Shown here piece by piece: positions 27,801 to 33,865 of a stretch of 64,000 nt of DNA. The position numbers were made by a program, and so were the translations under genes. Below the pieces are notes generated by a model. That model saw only the letters and a list, made by a program, of their open reading frames with translations, was not told where the DNA came from and made no database searches. Where the stretch lies: positions 33,377,753-33,441,752 of the forward strand of contig NC_090290.1 in assembly GCF_037392515.1 (NCBI RefSeq), read 5' to 3'. Each line of letters begins with the position of its first letter. The stretch's first letter is position 1. Source of the DNA: Haliotis asinina (taxonomy: Eukaryota > Mollusca > Gastropoda > Lepetellida > Haliotidae).

Positions 27801-30800
27801 TTTTCAAGGTCACCACGACTGAAGACTTTTGAATCAAAACTCTTGTTAGCACAATAACTCATGAACTTTTGTACCCAGTGTCTTCAAATTTGGGTACAGC
27901 CTACATTGAGGAATTTTTTTCCCTTATTTTCAATGTGACTGTGACACTTTGTCCACTGTTTGAACATATGTTAACGCAGTATCTCTTAAAACATTGCAAC
28001 CAATGTCCTCAGTTTTGTTGATTGGGTGAGTATCCAGACATCAGTCGTTTCATGCATCTTCTGTGTGATCAAAGAGTAGAAAGTAGTGTAATGTTTTGAA
28101 TATTTCATTCTTCTCTAGTGGTGGGGGACGTTGCCATATTAGTGGCAAATACTTGTTTTAAAGATAACATATACAAAATCACTTGCTGACATCGCTATAA
28201 ATGAAACCCTGCCATTAAAACTACTCTTTTTAACCTTTAATTAACTTAAATCGACCTTTTTGTCAACAGTGCACAATTCTAGGGCGTGCATGCGAATTAT
28301 GATTCATATAGGGAAACTATAAAATGTCTACATATTACATTCCTGTTATACATTCGCAGATCGCTTCTTTTTATTATGTTTCAAAGTGCATACAAATATG
28401 ATTATAAAGTAATTAGGATTATGAAACCAAGTATGAAGACGTATATTGACAAGTGTCTACATACTGGTGAGAGAACGTTACAAACCAAGTAAATTTAGCA
28501 AGTGAGGAAATATATCACACACTATTTTCACATCGACTCCGACCTCGCTTAGGTTATGTGACAGGTTGTGTCATGCAAAATACTTTTGGTAATGATTCAA
28601 ATACATATTTAACTACTAGTAGAAAGTATTTTTGATTTTCTAACTTGATGAAAACAAACCATAATCTCATTAATTTGAATGGATTTGACTTCACGATTTT
28701 CAAAAATGGCGGCGCCCTGTCTGAGGATGAATGCTATTTAAGTTTGTTTTCACCGACTTACAAAAGCAAAATTACTTTCTACTGGTAGTATAATGTGTAT
28801 TTTATTGATGGACAATAGGATTTTGCTTGACATTGCATATAACATAACAATTTCACTCTTGGAAGTGAGGTGGATTTCAATATAATATTGCTACCAATAT
28901 AAATGTCACTTCGACCCCCACCTTGCTTCCTTGGAAGAAGTCCTCATATTAAAAGTTGTGTCTTGCAAAATCCTTTTGGCCATGATTCAAATGCATATCT
29001 AACTACTAGTAAAAAGTAGTTTTGATTTTCTAACTTGATGAGAACAAATCATAATCTCAATAATTCTAATGGACTTTAGCCCGTGACTTCACGATTTTCA
29101 AAAATGGTGGCGCCCTGTCTGAGAATGAATACTATTTAAGTTTGTTTTCACCGACTTACAAAATCAAAATTACTTTTAACTGGTAGTAAAATATGTATTT
29201 TATTGATGGACATTCAGATTTTGCATGACATTGCTTATAACAATTTCACTCTTGGAAAGGGGTCAATATAAGGGGTCAGTATAATATTACTTACGATAAT
29301 ATTGTCACTTCGACCACAACCTCGTTTCCGAGGAAGAAAGCGTTATATTAACGCAAAATCCTTTTGGTCAGCAATTTGTAGTAAGCAGTCTTGATTTTTT
29401 GAACTCGATGAAACTTGAACTCCATTTTCTATCAGGGAGGTGTGGTAGGGTGCGATCCATCCAATTTAGTATATACCACAGGCTTCCACGACGCTCGCTT
29501 CACACACACTAACAACCAATTTAAGCACAAACTACGGGGTCTGGTGGAAATCTGTGCATAGTGACACCATCACCTGACCCCAAGGAGCAATTGACGGCAA
29601 TGCAACAATTCAGTATGTCTTTGGTGACGTCGAGAAATCAGCAAAATGACGAGCTTCCTACACATTTTCTATACAACTAACTGAAAATCGTTCCTTCTAT
29701 GATCTCACTGTAGGGCTCTGGCGACAGTTACATAACCAGTCTAGGGTTTTGTTTGCGGGCGAGATAGAAGCAGATGGCTTTTTAGCAACTTTTCAGCGCT
29801 TGGTATTAAATAACCACAAGGTTTTTTTTTTTTAAAAAAAAACATGGTGTTCCGTTTATGACTAACCAGAAGTCTTTCATATGCAGTGATAAAAAGAGTG
29901 CCAAAAAATTGAGTTTAGTGGTCCTTAAATGTTTTTTTTTTATATGTACTGATAAGTTCTGAAAATTTGTGATAAAACTGAATTATTATGGATATATTCT
30001 GCAGACTTTGAGAATTCCAGCTTGTGGGCAGGTTTACATAAATCAGTGGATACTTGGTTAAACATTTCAGTCAGCTGAGATCATAGTGATTGAAGTATTC
30101 AGACTATGGTGAATATGTGATTGTGGTTGATCATACCTTGGTTGTTACTGATTGTGACATTGTAGGACCCCTCTGCATGCAGCAGCTTACTCAGAACAGG
30201 GAGAGTCCATCCAGATCCTCCTGAGTCATAAAGCAGATGTCAACATGGCAGACTACGCAGGCAAGACAGCCATCATGTATGCTGCCATCAATGGGAACGC
30301 CACCTCAGTGGGTGAGTACATTGGAGAGATGTCTGGGTTGGGATAGATCCTTAGTGCCCCTTGTTTGTAAAGGCAGAGGTATGTGAATGTCCCCCATTGC
30401 ATTATACTTCGGGCAATGGTTTCTTCTCTTCTGATTGGGGTGGTGGGATAGCCTAGTGGCTAAGTGTTCACTTGTGATGCTGAAGGCCTTGCTTTGATTC
30501 CCCACATGGGTATTATGTGTGAAGCCCATTTCTTGTGTTCCCTGACATGATATTGCTGGAGTATTGCTAAAAGCGTTAAAATAGTAAACTCACTGTCTCT
30601 CTTCTGATTGACTTACACACTTGCCATTGTTGTTAAACTTGAATATTTCTGTCTCTTTCACACTGCTGCCTCTATATCACTTCTTTCTGTACAGTTAGCA
30701 GTGTTGGGTTTGTTTCTTACATTGAAATGTTGGGATTATTCTGTCTGTTTCACACTGCTGTCTCTATATCACTTCTTTCTGTACAGTTAGCAGTGTTGGG

Positions 30801-33474
30801 TTTTGCTTCTTACATTGAAATGTCAGGATTATTTACCCCCAAGCACAAGGGGCTCTGTATTTGTATAACCTGACTCCCTCACTCACTGGTATTAATCATG
30901 AATGTTGATACAGAGCTGTTGCTGGAGAGTGGTGCTGAACTGACTGCGTCGGACATCGAGAAGAACACACCACTGCATCATGCCTGTTTCAATGTAGGTG
31001 AACATATATTATATTGTGGAAATGTCATTCATGTTTTAGTTTCTCTCATCACAGTGTGGCTGAAATATTGCTCATGTGCTGATTAAGACCAGCACAATGT
31101 ACCAATACTGTGTTCCCTTGGAAACTATAAAACATGGTAACTATTTTGCTCAGAGAACTGATCAGCTATTTGTTAGGAGAAGCCCAGGTTCTCATCCTTT
31201 TAAGACCATCCACTCAAGGATTGACCCTTGAACAAATGAGTATGGATTTGGTCTCATTTTGCAATGTCTTCACTCATTGTACCCTTGTGGGGAATCGAAA
31301 ACCGGATCTTAGTATGTGTTGAGCTGAACTAGTAACCCTGTAGAGCTGCATCACATTAAGCTGATAAGACAAAAATACTGTTAGAAGCATTGCTGAAGAT
31401 AACTTCTGTATTTCTGTGAACTTGCTGATGATGACGTACAAAAATTCAGTGTTCTGTATGTTTCAGGCAAAGGAAGATGTGGCTCTTTTGTTACTGGATA
31501 AGATTGAAGATGCCACAACTGTAAATATGGCAAACTCAGAGCTCAAAACGTAAGTAGCTGCATAATTAGTACTAAGTATAGAGCAATTTTGTGATCTTTG
31601 TAGGGATTCCAAAATATATTGCTAAAATGTTCTGCACAAACAAAACTAGATGGTTTTGTTTGACCGATAACATTATATTTTTTGCTTCTGTTAATGCTAA
31701 AATGTTAACACTGAAACCTCAGAATAAGTCCCCAGTAATACTTTCTTGTTGTGAAATGAGGACAGGAGACAGGTAGCACCACCAATGTCAATGTATGTAT
31801 TACTGTGGGAGTAACATTTGTAATGTAAAGTTGACTAAGTAGACTGTGGAAGCTCTGTTGAAATCTTGCTGATCGTGAGAATAGGTGTTTATAAGTCAGG
31901 AAGTGTTTTTTTGTGTTGCACATGGAACAGCTGCCTTATTATACCTGAGGTAAACAAATACTCTCTTTGCTTTTATAAAAACTCACTGTGTCTTCTTCAG
32001 ACCTCTTCACCTGGCAGCCAAGCAAGGGTTAGTCCCTGTGGTGCAGGATCTCATATCAAAGGGTGCCAGTCTCCTTGCCTTGGACGAGAGTGGTGAGTAG
32101 CAACAGTAGTATAGGGAATAGGGGTTCTGGACCACTTCACATATAGAGTGTGCTAAAGCTAAGCAAAAGCTAAGCAAAGCTAATTTCCTTAGCTTTGCTT
32201 AGCTTTTGCTTAGCTTTAGCACACTCTATATGTGAAGTGGTCCAGAACCCCTATTCCCTATACTACTGCAACCAGCATGTATAGATGTAACACTTTATAG
32301 ATTCAGATGGGTTTCATATTCTACTGACCTTCAGTTCCCTGCTGGGGTTTGTTGGGTTAGAACAGTTCCTTTTTATCAGATTGAAGTCATCTTACTTGGA
32401 GATTTGGTGTGAAGATACTCAATTAGGCAAGCCCCAAACTCATTTTGATAGTTTTGGATTTGATTTTGTTGAGAATGCTGTGCATTAACTGTGTTGTCTC
32501 CCTTTGCAGGTTACACGCCAGCATTAGCATGTGCTCCCACGAACAGGGTGGCTGATTGTCTTTCCATAATTCTTGCCCACATGCCCTTTGGGGGCACACC
32601 AAACAACACGTTAAGTCGCTCCATCAGATACGACCATCAGACAACAGCTTTTGGTAAGTCTTCTGGCATGTTCAGTAAGCTGATGTTTGTATAATGTCAA
32701 GGCCATCAGTAAATCATTAGTGATTATGCACCATTACCGATCATTTCAGCATGATATTGCTTGACCCAATCAGTGGCTATCCGTGGAAGTTTACTGCGTT
32801 TTGTTGTTTATGAGTTCTGAAGGATATTTTGGAACAGTGGGGTACCTTAATAATTATAGTGTCTGCTCATCACGCTTAAGACCTGGGTTTGATTCCCCAC
32901 ATGGGTACAATGTGTGAAACCCAGTTGTGCTGTGATATTGCTGGAATATTGCTTAAAGCGGGGTAAAACCATACTCACTAATGGATCTGTAGATGATGTG
33001 AGGTGATGTTGATGTCACTCTGCCTTGTGGATTACTGGATTTTAGCATGTATGATACAGCTACATATCAACTGATGGTTATTTTGTCTTTATGGCCATGC
33101 CAGCTATTCTCAAAACATTTGTAGCCTTACAAACTTCTAGAACCCATTCTTAACACATTGGATACAAAGTTAAAGAATTCTTAGGACTACCAACACTGGG
33201 AGAATAAGGGCCCTGGTATATTAACTCATGACAGTTTTGAAAATTCATTTATAGATTCATTTTTGCAATTCGCCCATAGTAGATTAAGATGCAACTATTA
33301 AGATTACCATTTGATTATGGCTAATGGAAGACACATGACATTTTTGATGTTTCAGGGCTGACCAGGACGCTGGACACAGCTGACCAGGTGAGCATAGGCA
33401 GCCCCGCAGGAAGTGTGCAGGATGGGAAGGACTACTCAGGATCATATCAGAGCTCGGACTCCGAGTTCTACTGA
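825..33474 (+). CDS. ANKRD28: PP6 regulatory ankyrin-repeat subunit (ANKRD28/44/52 group), spliced, about 28 exons
   Basis: Joined coding exons are 825-866 (tentative), 4488-4571, 6205-6354, 9834-10034, 10692-10844, 11769-11972, 12893-12979, 14783-14861, 17431-17545, 17826-17978, 18551-18619, 18770-18910, 19123-19234, 19556-19621, 24084-24159, 24356-24481, 24809-24896, 25214-25331, 25751-25891, 26188-26254, 26561-26648, 27322-27405, 30166-30311, 30914-30993, 31467-31549, 32001-32092, 32510-32653 and 33356-33474. All introns are GT-AG and all phases match; the sum is 3,108 nt, about 1,035 residues. Seen: nearly the whole protein is ankyrin repeats (TPLHxAAxxGH cores), opening with [14 protein letters not shown] and ending SDSEFY, both diagnostic of this family (human ends SDSETF or SDSETY). 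Known: vertebrate ANKRD28/44/52 bind PP6 catalytic subunit PPP6C together with SAPS subunits as a cytoplasmic scaffold. The closest human match by eye is ANKRD28 (about 1,053 aa). Inference: this may be the single molluscan pro-orthologue of the three vertebrate paralogues. Transposon and minisatellite insertions lie only in introns, so the gene looks intact. Confidence 0.93.
867..3200 (+). other. Intron 1, 5' part: no feature recognised
   Basis: AT-rich sequence with many short stop-interrupted frames on both strands. I see no repeat, splice-bounded open segment or RNA gene that I can support. The rest of intron 1 contains two related SINEs and a tetranucleotide tract. Confidence 0.5.
3205..3425 (+). 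repeat. SINE, (CACT)-tailed family, diverged copy
   Basis: Aligns by eye with the element at 3675-3905: both contain gcccatgctggtcataaa or its variant, a central 'ttgacc...atcatc' block and the 3' block catatagctagaatattactgagtgtg. This copy lacks a long tetranucleotide tail. Inverse copies occur near 11315, 26855 and 49385. Confidence 0.65.
3675..3905 (+). repeat. SINE, (CACT)-tailed family
   Basis: Begins near the cccggggtagaataggcctt motif and ends with tagctggaatattactgagt followed directly by the ACTC tetranucleotide tract. Related sequences occur at least five times in the window in both orientations, showing a dispersed family. I know this type from abalone and other gastropod sequence, which supports the host inference. 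Confidence 0.7.
3898..4015 (+). repeat. (ACTC)n microsatellite, SINE tail
   Basis: About 29 copies of the tetranucleotide ACTC/CACT with one CTCT interruption near 3950. It directly follows the SINE 3' end, so it is best read as the expanded tail of that element. Confidence 0.95.
4488..4571 (+). CDS. ANKRD28: Exon 2, first ankyrin repeat
   Basis: Acceptor gttgcag, donor CAG|GTAGGT; 28 codons, phase 0 at both ends. It encodes [14 protein letters not shown] followed by KKEDVNYQ, almost residue-for-residue the human ANKRD28 N-terminus. This exon anchors the family assignment. Confidence 0.93.
4850..5720 (+). repeat. Three diverged copies of a repeat unit in intron 2
   Basis: A block reading roughly 'tttctggagcataactcaaaaaccttt ... 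caacaaaactta ... gaggtgccttttgctgttt' occurs near 4917, 5090 and 5542 with moderate divergence. The first two are about 173 bp apart. No coding capacity; it looks like a decayed, tandemly amplified repeat. The rest of intron 2 (4572-6204) shows nothing else I can support. Confidence 0.5.
6205..6354 (+). CDS. ANKRD28: Exon 3, ankyrin repeats
   Basis: Acceptor aatacag, donor GAG|GTCAGT; exactly 50 codons, phase 0 to 0. Contains [16 protein letters not shown] and KWLTPLHRA, with [11 protein letters not shown] between them. The order and spacing match human ANKRD28 residues near 40-90. Confidence 0.95.
8309..9726 (+). mobile_element. Internally deleted DIRS-like retroelement in intron 3
   Basis: Ends are inverted relative to each other, and an internal complementary region at 9349-9442 is the fusion of the complements of both ends: 9349-9388 matches the left terminus (catagagattgtctttggggg) and 9389-9442 matches the right terminus. 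This arrangement is diagnostic of DIRS-1-type elements. The interior keeps only fragments: an RNase H-like stretch ([14 protein letters not shown], near 8518-8560), the bridge containing RILAPHEW, and the N-terminal part of a tyrosine recombinase ([13 protein letters not shown] near 9062). No reverse transcriptase and no recombinase catalytic core remain. About 1.4 kb against roughly 6 kb for full-length relatives, so non-autonomous. Confidence 0.75.
8491..9140 (+). pseudogene. RNase H / tyrosine-recombinase remnants of the intron 3 DIRS element
   Basis: Reading frames shift several times. RNase H-like residues are followed by [15 protein letters not shown], then APHEWML, then after a stop a [16 protein letters not shown] block, then LLPLRPD and finally a recombinase N-terminal fragment. 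Each block has a close counterpart in the element at 19702-23851. With frameshifts, stops and no catalytic residues it is a dead fragment. Confidence 0.65.
9834..10034 (+). CDS. ANKRD28: Exon 4, ankyrin repeats
   Basis: Acceptor attgtcag, donor GAG|GTAGTT; 67 codons, phase 0 to 0. Contains [17 protein letters not shown] and [17 protein letters not shown], among the most conserved stretches of the family. The repeat core has AGA where most repeats have AAA, a mild departure. Confidence 0.95.
10692..10844 (+). CDS. ANKRD28: Exon 5, ankyrin repeats
   Basis: Acceptor ctctatag, donor AAG|GTAATA; 51 codons, phase 0 to 0. Encodes [20 protein letters not shown] followed by a [12 protein letters not shown] helix pair, essentially identical to the human repeat here. 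On the minus strand the same bases give an unrelated frame that I ignore. Confidence 0.95.
10920..11240 (+). repeat. Dispersed repeat with palindromic TTACACTAGTGTAA motif, copy A
   Basis: This segment of intron 5 matches, in reverse complement, the segment at about 36630-36980. Shared elements are a gacgtca block, tattacactagtgt, a 'cgtttgttact' / 'gagtaaccatt' block and a termini-proximal 'gtaataata' block. Two inverted dispersed copies imply a mobile or duplicated element; class unknown. Confidence 0.5.
11315..11505 (-). repeat. SINE, (CACT)-tailed family, minus orientation
   Basis: The reverse complement of the plus-strand family: it begins with ccagctatatgg and carries a 'caagtcagcgagcatgacca' block and a gatcaattccaacctggatc block. 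Lies in intron 5. Confidence 0.6.
11769..11972 (+). CDS. ANKRD28: Exon 6, ankyrin repeats
   Basis: Acceptor tacctcag, donor ATG|GTTAGT; 68 codons, phase 0 to 0. Holds [12 protein letters not shown] and [13 protein letters not shown] plus the helix [13 protein letters not shown]. The last codons (NKGM) join directly to TPLHYAA of exon 7, matching the human NEKG-FTPLHFAA junction. Confidence 0.94.
12157..12290 (+). repeat. tRNA-derived SINE (diverged)
   Basis: Contains a degenerate A box in tagccttgtggttaagg, a B-box-like ggttacggttccc, and the family-specific cacatgggtacgatat block. Similar to the copies at 30437, 32838, 35362 and 40590. Lies in intron 6. Confidence 0.6.
12425..12655 (+). repeat. 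Minisatellite, about 58-bp unit
   Basis: About four and a half imperfect copies of a unit reading roughly 'gctgccaatgtgtcagcccc' plus 'attctggtgtacccttcctt' plus 'gataccctg'. Unit length varies because one copy drops a few bases. Intronic (intron 6); short open frames here are incidental. Confidence 0.8.
12893..12979 (+). CDS. ANKRD28: Exon 7, ankyrin repeat
   Basis: Acceptor atttacag, donor CAG|GTAACT; 29 codons, phase 0 to 0. Encodes [19 protein letters not shown], the variant repeat with an inserted THG seen in human ANKRD28/44 (AAASTHGALCLELL). A good family marker. Confidence 0.95.
13850..14575 (+). repeat. 49-bp minisatellite in intron 7
   Basis: About 14-15 copies of a 49-bp unit containing gtgtgtggagctgggaatgt and gcgatagagtaatgatgtgt. 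Central copies are nearly identical; outer copies are diverged. Because 49 is not a multiple of three, the minus strand shows a repetitive 293-residue frame that is an artefact. Confidence 0.95.
14783..14861 (+). CDS. ANKRD28: Exon 8, ankyrin repeat
   Basis: Acceptor ttttcag, donor G|GTGAGA; phase 0 in, phase 1 out. Encodes [19 protein letters not shown], matching the unusual human [16 protein letters not shown] repeat. Confidence 0.95.
16227..16520. other. Intron 8 segment with overlapping open frames, no gene supported
   Basis: Open frames of 74 (plus) and 97 (minus) codons overlap here, starting from ordinary intron sequence. Neither has a recognisable domain or convincing splice sites. 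The remainder of intron 8 (14862-17430) shows an AT-rich (tatagtgtattgt)n patch near 15615-15690 and one SINE (16545-17056). Confidence 0.4.
16545..17056 (+). repeat. tRNA-headed SINE of a second family, about 0.5 kb
   Basis: The head gtgggtgagctggctaaaa plus the downstream caggatcgatccc resembles tRNA A and B boxes. The tail carries tgtgctatataaatatcctg and a 'taatagtaata' end, as in many long tRNA-derived SINEs of aquatic animals. Only one copy is visible in the window, so the family call rests on structure. Confidence 0.5.
17431..17545 (+). CDS. ANKRD28: Exon 9, ankyrin repeat
   Basis: Acceptor ttgtgtag, donor AA|GTGAGT; phase 1 in, phase 2 out. Encodes [17 protein letters not shown] and [10 protein letters not shown], matching human NTPLHIAARYGHELLIN. 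Confidence 0.95.
17826..17978 (+). CDS. ANKRD28: Exon 10, ankyrin repeats
   Basis: Acceptor cttccag, donor GG|GTCAGT; phase 2 in and out. Encodes [15 protein letters not shown] and [11 protein letters not shown]. Splicing to exon 11 restores [10 protein letters not shown] without a gap against human GN-LECLNLL. Confidence 0.93.
18080..18545 (+). repeat. Degenerate TGATGTTGACAATGA-type tandem repeats in intron 10
   Basis: Dozens of short overlapping permutations of tgttgatgttgacaatgac and tgatgatgtt fill this stretch. No fixed period; it looks like an old microsatellite or minisatellite. It ends just before the exon 11 acceptor. Confidence 0.75.
18551..18619 (+). CDS. ANKRD28: Exon 11, ankyrin repeat
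   Basis: Acceptor tgtttcag, donor AG|GTAAGG; 69 nt, phase 2 to 2. Encodes [20 protein letters not shown], the second helix and loop of a repeat. Confidence 0.93.
18770..18910 (+). CDS. ANKRD28: Exon 12, ankyrin repeats
   Basis: Acceptor ttatttcag, donor AA|GTAAGC; phase 2 to 2. Encodes [15 protein letters not shown] and [15 protein letters not shown], matching the human pair ending AATSDTDGK. Confidence 0.95.
19123..19234 (+). CDS. ANKRD28: Exon 13, ankyrin repeat
   Basis: Acceptor tactgtag, donor ATG|GTAAGC; phase 2 in, phase 0 out. Encodes [17 protein letters not shown] and [14 protein letters not shown], matching human CLEYLLRNDANPG and NAVHYSAAYGH. Confidence 0.94.
19556..19621 (+). CDS. 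ANKRD28: Exon 14, degenerate repeat/linker
   Basis: Acceptor gtctgcag, donor TCG|GTGAGT; 22 codons, phase 0 to 0. Encodes a short variable linker and the start of a weak repeat (SPGHLS) where human has SPLHLA. The Leu-to-Gly change in the TPLH core is unusual, but the alignment to exon 15 has no gap. It is followed by the DIRS-containing intron 14. Confidence 0.85.
20429..21494 (+). pseudogene. gag-like ORF of the DIRS element (broken)
   Basis: Opens with a Cys/His cluster (CSTCKSS, then [18 protein letters not shown]), a zinc-binding arrangement usual for DIRS ORF1, followed by a Ser/Pro/Gln-rich region. An in-frame TAA at 20650-20652 breaks it after SHKK, the same frame continues to 21186, and a frameshift near 21000-21040 moves the tail ([10 protein letters not shown], then an acidic [11 protein letters not shown] stretch) into another frame ending at 21492-21494. 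Likely role when intact: RNA packaging. Now inactive. Confidence 0.7.
21640..22990 (+). pseudogene. RNase H tail plus tyrosine recombinase of the DIRS element (broken)
   Basis: One frame runs from about 21640 to 22990 with three stops (22157-22159, a TAG near 22282-22284, 22709-22711). The first part ([31 protein letters not shown]) is the RNase H end and linker typical of DIRS polyproteins. The recombinase follows ([16 protein letters not shown] core-binding helices). Catalytic landmarks are visible: SGRRVGD at 22394-22414, the HxxR box (AHSVRA, HSVR at 22793-22804) and the nucleophile region CHYQLD with Tyr at 22901-22903. The reverse transcriptase upstream is deleted, so the element could only move in trans. 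Confidence 0.8.
24084..24159 (+). CDS. ANKRD28: Exon 15, ankyrin repeat
   Basis: Acceptor ctgttttcag, donor G|GTAAGT; phase 0 in, 1 out. Encodes [15 protein letters not shown] and LDVKDQDG, aligned without gap to human YNGHHQALEVLLQSL. Confidence 0.94.
24356..24481 (+). CDS. ANKRD28: Exon 16, ankyrin repeats
   Basis: Acceptor ttttacag, donor G|GTGAGT; phase 1 to 1. Encodes [20 protein letters not shown] and [16 protein letters not shown] replaces human RTALDLAA. Confidence 0.94.
24809..24896 (+). CDS. ANKRD28: Exon 17, ankyrin repeat
   Basis: Acceptor tgtttcag, donor CG|GTGAGT; phase 1 in, 2 out. Encodes [19 protein letters not shown], like human INGHTLCLRLLLEIADNPE of ANKRD44. Confidence 0.94.
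25214..25331 (+). CDS. ANKRD28: Exon 18, ankyrin repeats
   Basis: Acceptor catgtag, donor GGA|GTCAGT; phase 2 in, 0 out. Encodes [15 protein letters not shown] and RTALHRG, matching human QTPLMLAVAYGHIDA and TALHRG. Confidence 0.95.
25751..25891 (+). CDS. ANKRD28: Exon 19, ankyrin repeats
   Basis: Acceptor tgcttcag, donor CTT|GTAAGT; 47 codons, phase 0 to 0. Encodes [18 protein letters not shown] and [20 protein letters not shown], very close to human [14 protein letters not shown] and SAACGHIGVLGALL. Confidence 0.95.
26188..26254 (+). CDS. ANKRD28: Exon 20, ankyrin repeat
   Basis: Acceptor ttcttccag, donor G|GTAAGA; phase 0 in, 1 out. Encodes [12 protein letters not shown], where human has GYTALHWACYNG. 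Confidence 0.94.
26561..26648 (+). CDS. ANKRD28: Exon 21, ankyrin repeats
   Basis: Acceptor tgttgcag, donor GT|GTAAGT; phase 1 in, 2 out. Encodes [18 protein letters not shown] and SFTPLHCAV; human has KFIGNPFTPLHCAI. Confidence 0.94.
26855..27060 (-). repeat. SINE, (CACT)-tailed family, minus orientation
   Basis: Starts with gtgagtgagttagtcttaaa (complement of the SINE tail), carries accagacaatccagtgatca and ends near cacctcttatagcaagcgtg. Lies in intron 21. Confidence 0.65.
27322..27405 (+). CDS. ANKRD28: Exon 22, ankyrin repeat
   Basis: Acceptor gttttcag, donor AG|GTAAGC; 84 nt, phase 2 to 2. Encodes [16 protein letters not shown] and INIQDSKGR; human has INDNEGAAEMLIDTLG and DSKGR. Confidence 0.95.
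27640..28060 (+). repeat. Three diverged repeats with a CAAGGTCA/TGACCTTG palindromic core
   Basis: Blocks containing ttgtacccaatgtcttcaaa and tacagcctacattg recur near 27715 and 27875, with a weaker third near 27985. Between them sits tgaccttgacctta followed by ttcaaggtcacc, a local inverted repeat. This sequence type is widespread in molluscan introns; no coding potential is evident. Confidence 0.5.
28150..29945 (+). repeat. Dispersed repeat family, copy B (uninterrupted, internally duplicated)
   Basis: Aligns with 6990-8308. An internal section of about 400 bp is present twice (about 28560-28960 and 28960-29340), each with a 'tcaaatacatatttaactac' block, a ctaacttgatgaaaacaaac block and an aaaaatggcggcgccctgtc block. 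It occupies most of intron 22. No open reading frame of note. Confidence 0.65.
30166..30311 (+). CDS. ANKRD28: Exon 23, ankyrin repeats
   Basis: Acceptor cattgtag, donor G|GTGAGT; phase 2 in, 1 out. Encodes [20 protein letters not shown] and [16 protein letters not shown]. Human has TPLHAAAFTDHVECLQLLL and KTPLMMAAENGQ. Confidence 0.95.
30437..30598 (+). repeat. tRNA-derived SINE
   Basis: A box TAGCCTAGTGG, B-box-like tttgattccccac, then the family block gtgtgaagcccatttct and the 3' block gatattgctggagtattgct. Lies in intron 23. Confidence 0.75.
30648..30835 (+). repeat. Tandem duplication, 91-bp unit, two copies
   Basis: The unit runs from ttctgtctctttcacactgc to cttacattgaaatgttggga and repeats once with few changes. 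Intronic, non-coding. Confidence 0.85.
30914..30993 (+). CDS. ANKRD28: Exon 24, ankyrin repeat
   Basis: Acceptor gatacag (weak pyrimidine tract), donor AAT|GTAGGT; phase 1 in, 0 out. Encodes [14 protein letters not shown] and [10 protein letters not shown]; human has NTALHLACSKGH. Confidence 0.93.
31467..31549 (+). CDS. ANKRD28: Exon 25, ankyrin repeat
   Basis: Acceptor tgtttcag, donor AC|GTAAGT; phase 0 in, 2 out. Encodes [18 protein letters not shown], aligned to human HEKCALLILDKIQDESLIN. Confidence 0.94.
32001..32092 (+). CDS. ANKRD28: Exon 26, ankyrin repeat
   Basis: Acceptor cttcttcag, donor G|GTGAGT; phase 2 in, 1 out. Encodes [18 protein letters not shown] and [13 protein letters not shown]. 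The donor is only 12 bases from the 163-bp palindrome in intron 26. Confidence 0.95.
32105..32267. repeat. Perfect 163-bp foldback (79-bp arms, 5-bp loop)
   Basis: Left arm 32105-32183 and right arm 32189-32267 are exact reverse complements over all 79 bases by eye; the loop is tttcc (32184-32188). The element is flanked by the 5-bp direct repeat gcaac (32100-32104 and 32268-32272), consistent with a target-site duplication. The inner arms contain short ctaagcaaaag subrepeats. Interpretation: a very recent foldback/MITE insertion or a template-switch palindrome; an assembly or library foldback artefact is also possible. Confidence 0.9.
32510..32653 (+). CDS. ANKRD28: Exon 27, last ankyrin repeat and start of C-terminal tail
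   Basis: Acceptor cctttgcag, donor G|GTAAGT; phase 1 to 1. Encodes [20 protein letters not shown] then HMPFGG; human has [21 protein letters not shown] and MMPFSPSS. This leads from the ankyrin solenoid into the low-complexity tail. Confidence 0.95.
32838..32985 (+). repeat. tRNA-derived SINE, 5' truncated
   Basis: Contains gctcatcacgcttaagacc, a B-box-like gggtttgattcc, cacatgggtacaatgtgtga and gatattgctggaatattgct. The A-box part is eroded. Lies in intron 27. Confidence 0.65.
33356..33474 (+). CDS. ANKRD28: Exon 28, C-terminal exon
   Basis: Acceptor tgtttcag; phase 1 in; ends at TGA 33472-33474. The terminal residues SSDSEFY correspond to the family signature DSDSETF or DSDSETY. A cryptic donor CAG|GTGAGC lies inside the exon at 33387/33388 and, if used, would leave phase 0. 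Confidence 0.93.
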
Positions 33475-33865
33475 GAAATGGATCCCCAGTGGGAGAATCG
33501 TTGCTCCAGCTTTAGAGGCGTGGTCATGGACAGTCGTCATCTTGTGATCTCCTGAACAGAATACTGTTCCTTTAGAACTGTCGGCTGTCTGGCATTCGTT
33601 GCGTAGATACTTAACTGTTGAAGTAATTGTCAGGAAAGCTCTCAATCAAGTGTCATGCTCTCACATGGATACGTACTTAAATTAGGTTGGTATTCTCATC
33701 ATATCAACGTCGTATCAGCACTGAGTCTGCTTTGGCAGTCAATTCATCCTCGTTTGAATTTTGAACGAACTGATAGTTCAGTTGTTGTCAGTAGTTGATT
33801 AAAGAGGTCTTTCAGGCAGATCTGACAGAATGTATGTGCGCTCCATATTGACTGTGTGAACTTGT
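33475..33865 (+). other. Proximal 3' untranslated sequence
   Basis: Sequence directly after the stop codon with no long frame on the plus strand. A 67-codon minus-strand frame overlaps it but has no support. No AATAAA signal was found close by, so the 3' UTR probably extends through the minisatellite. Confidence 0.5.
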
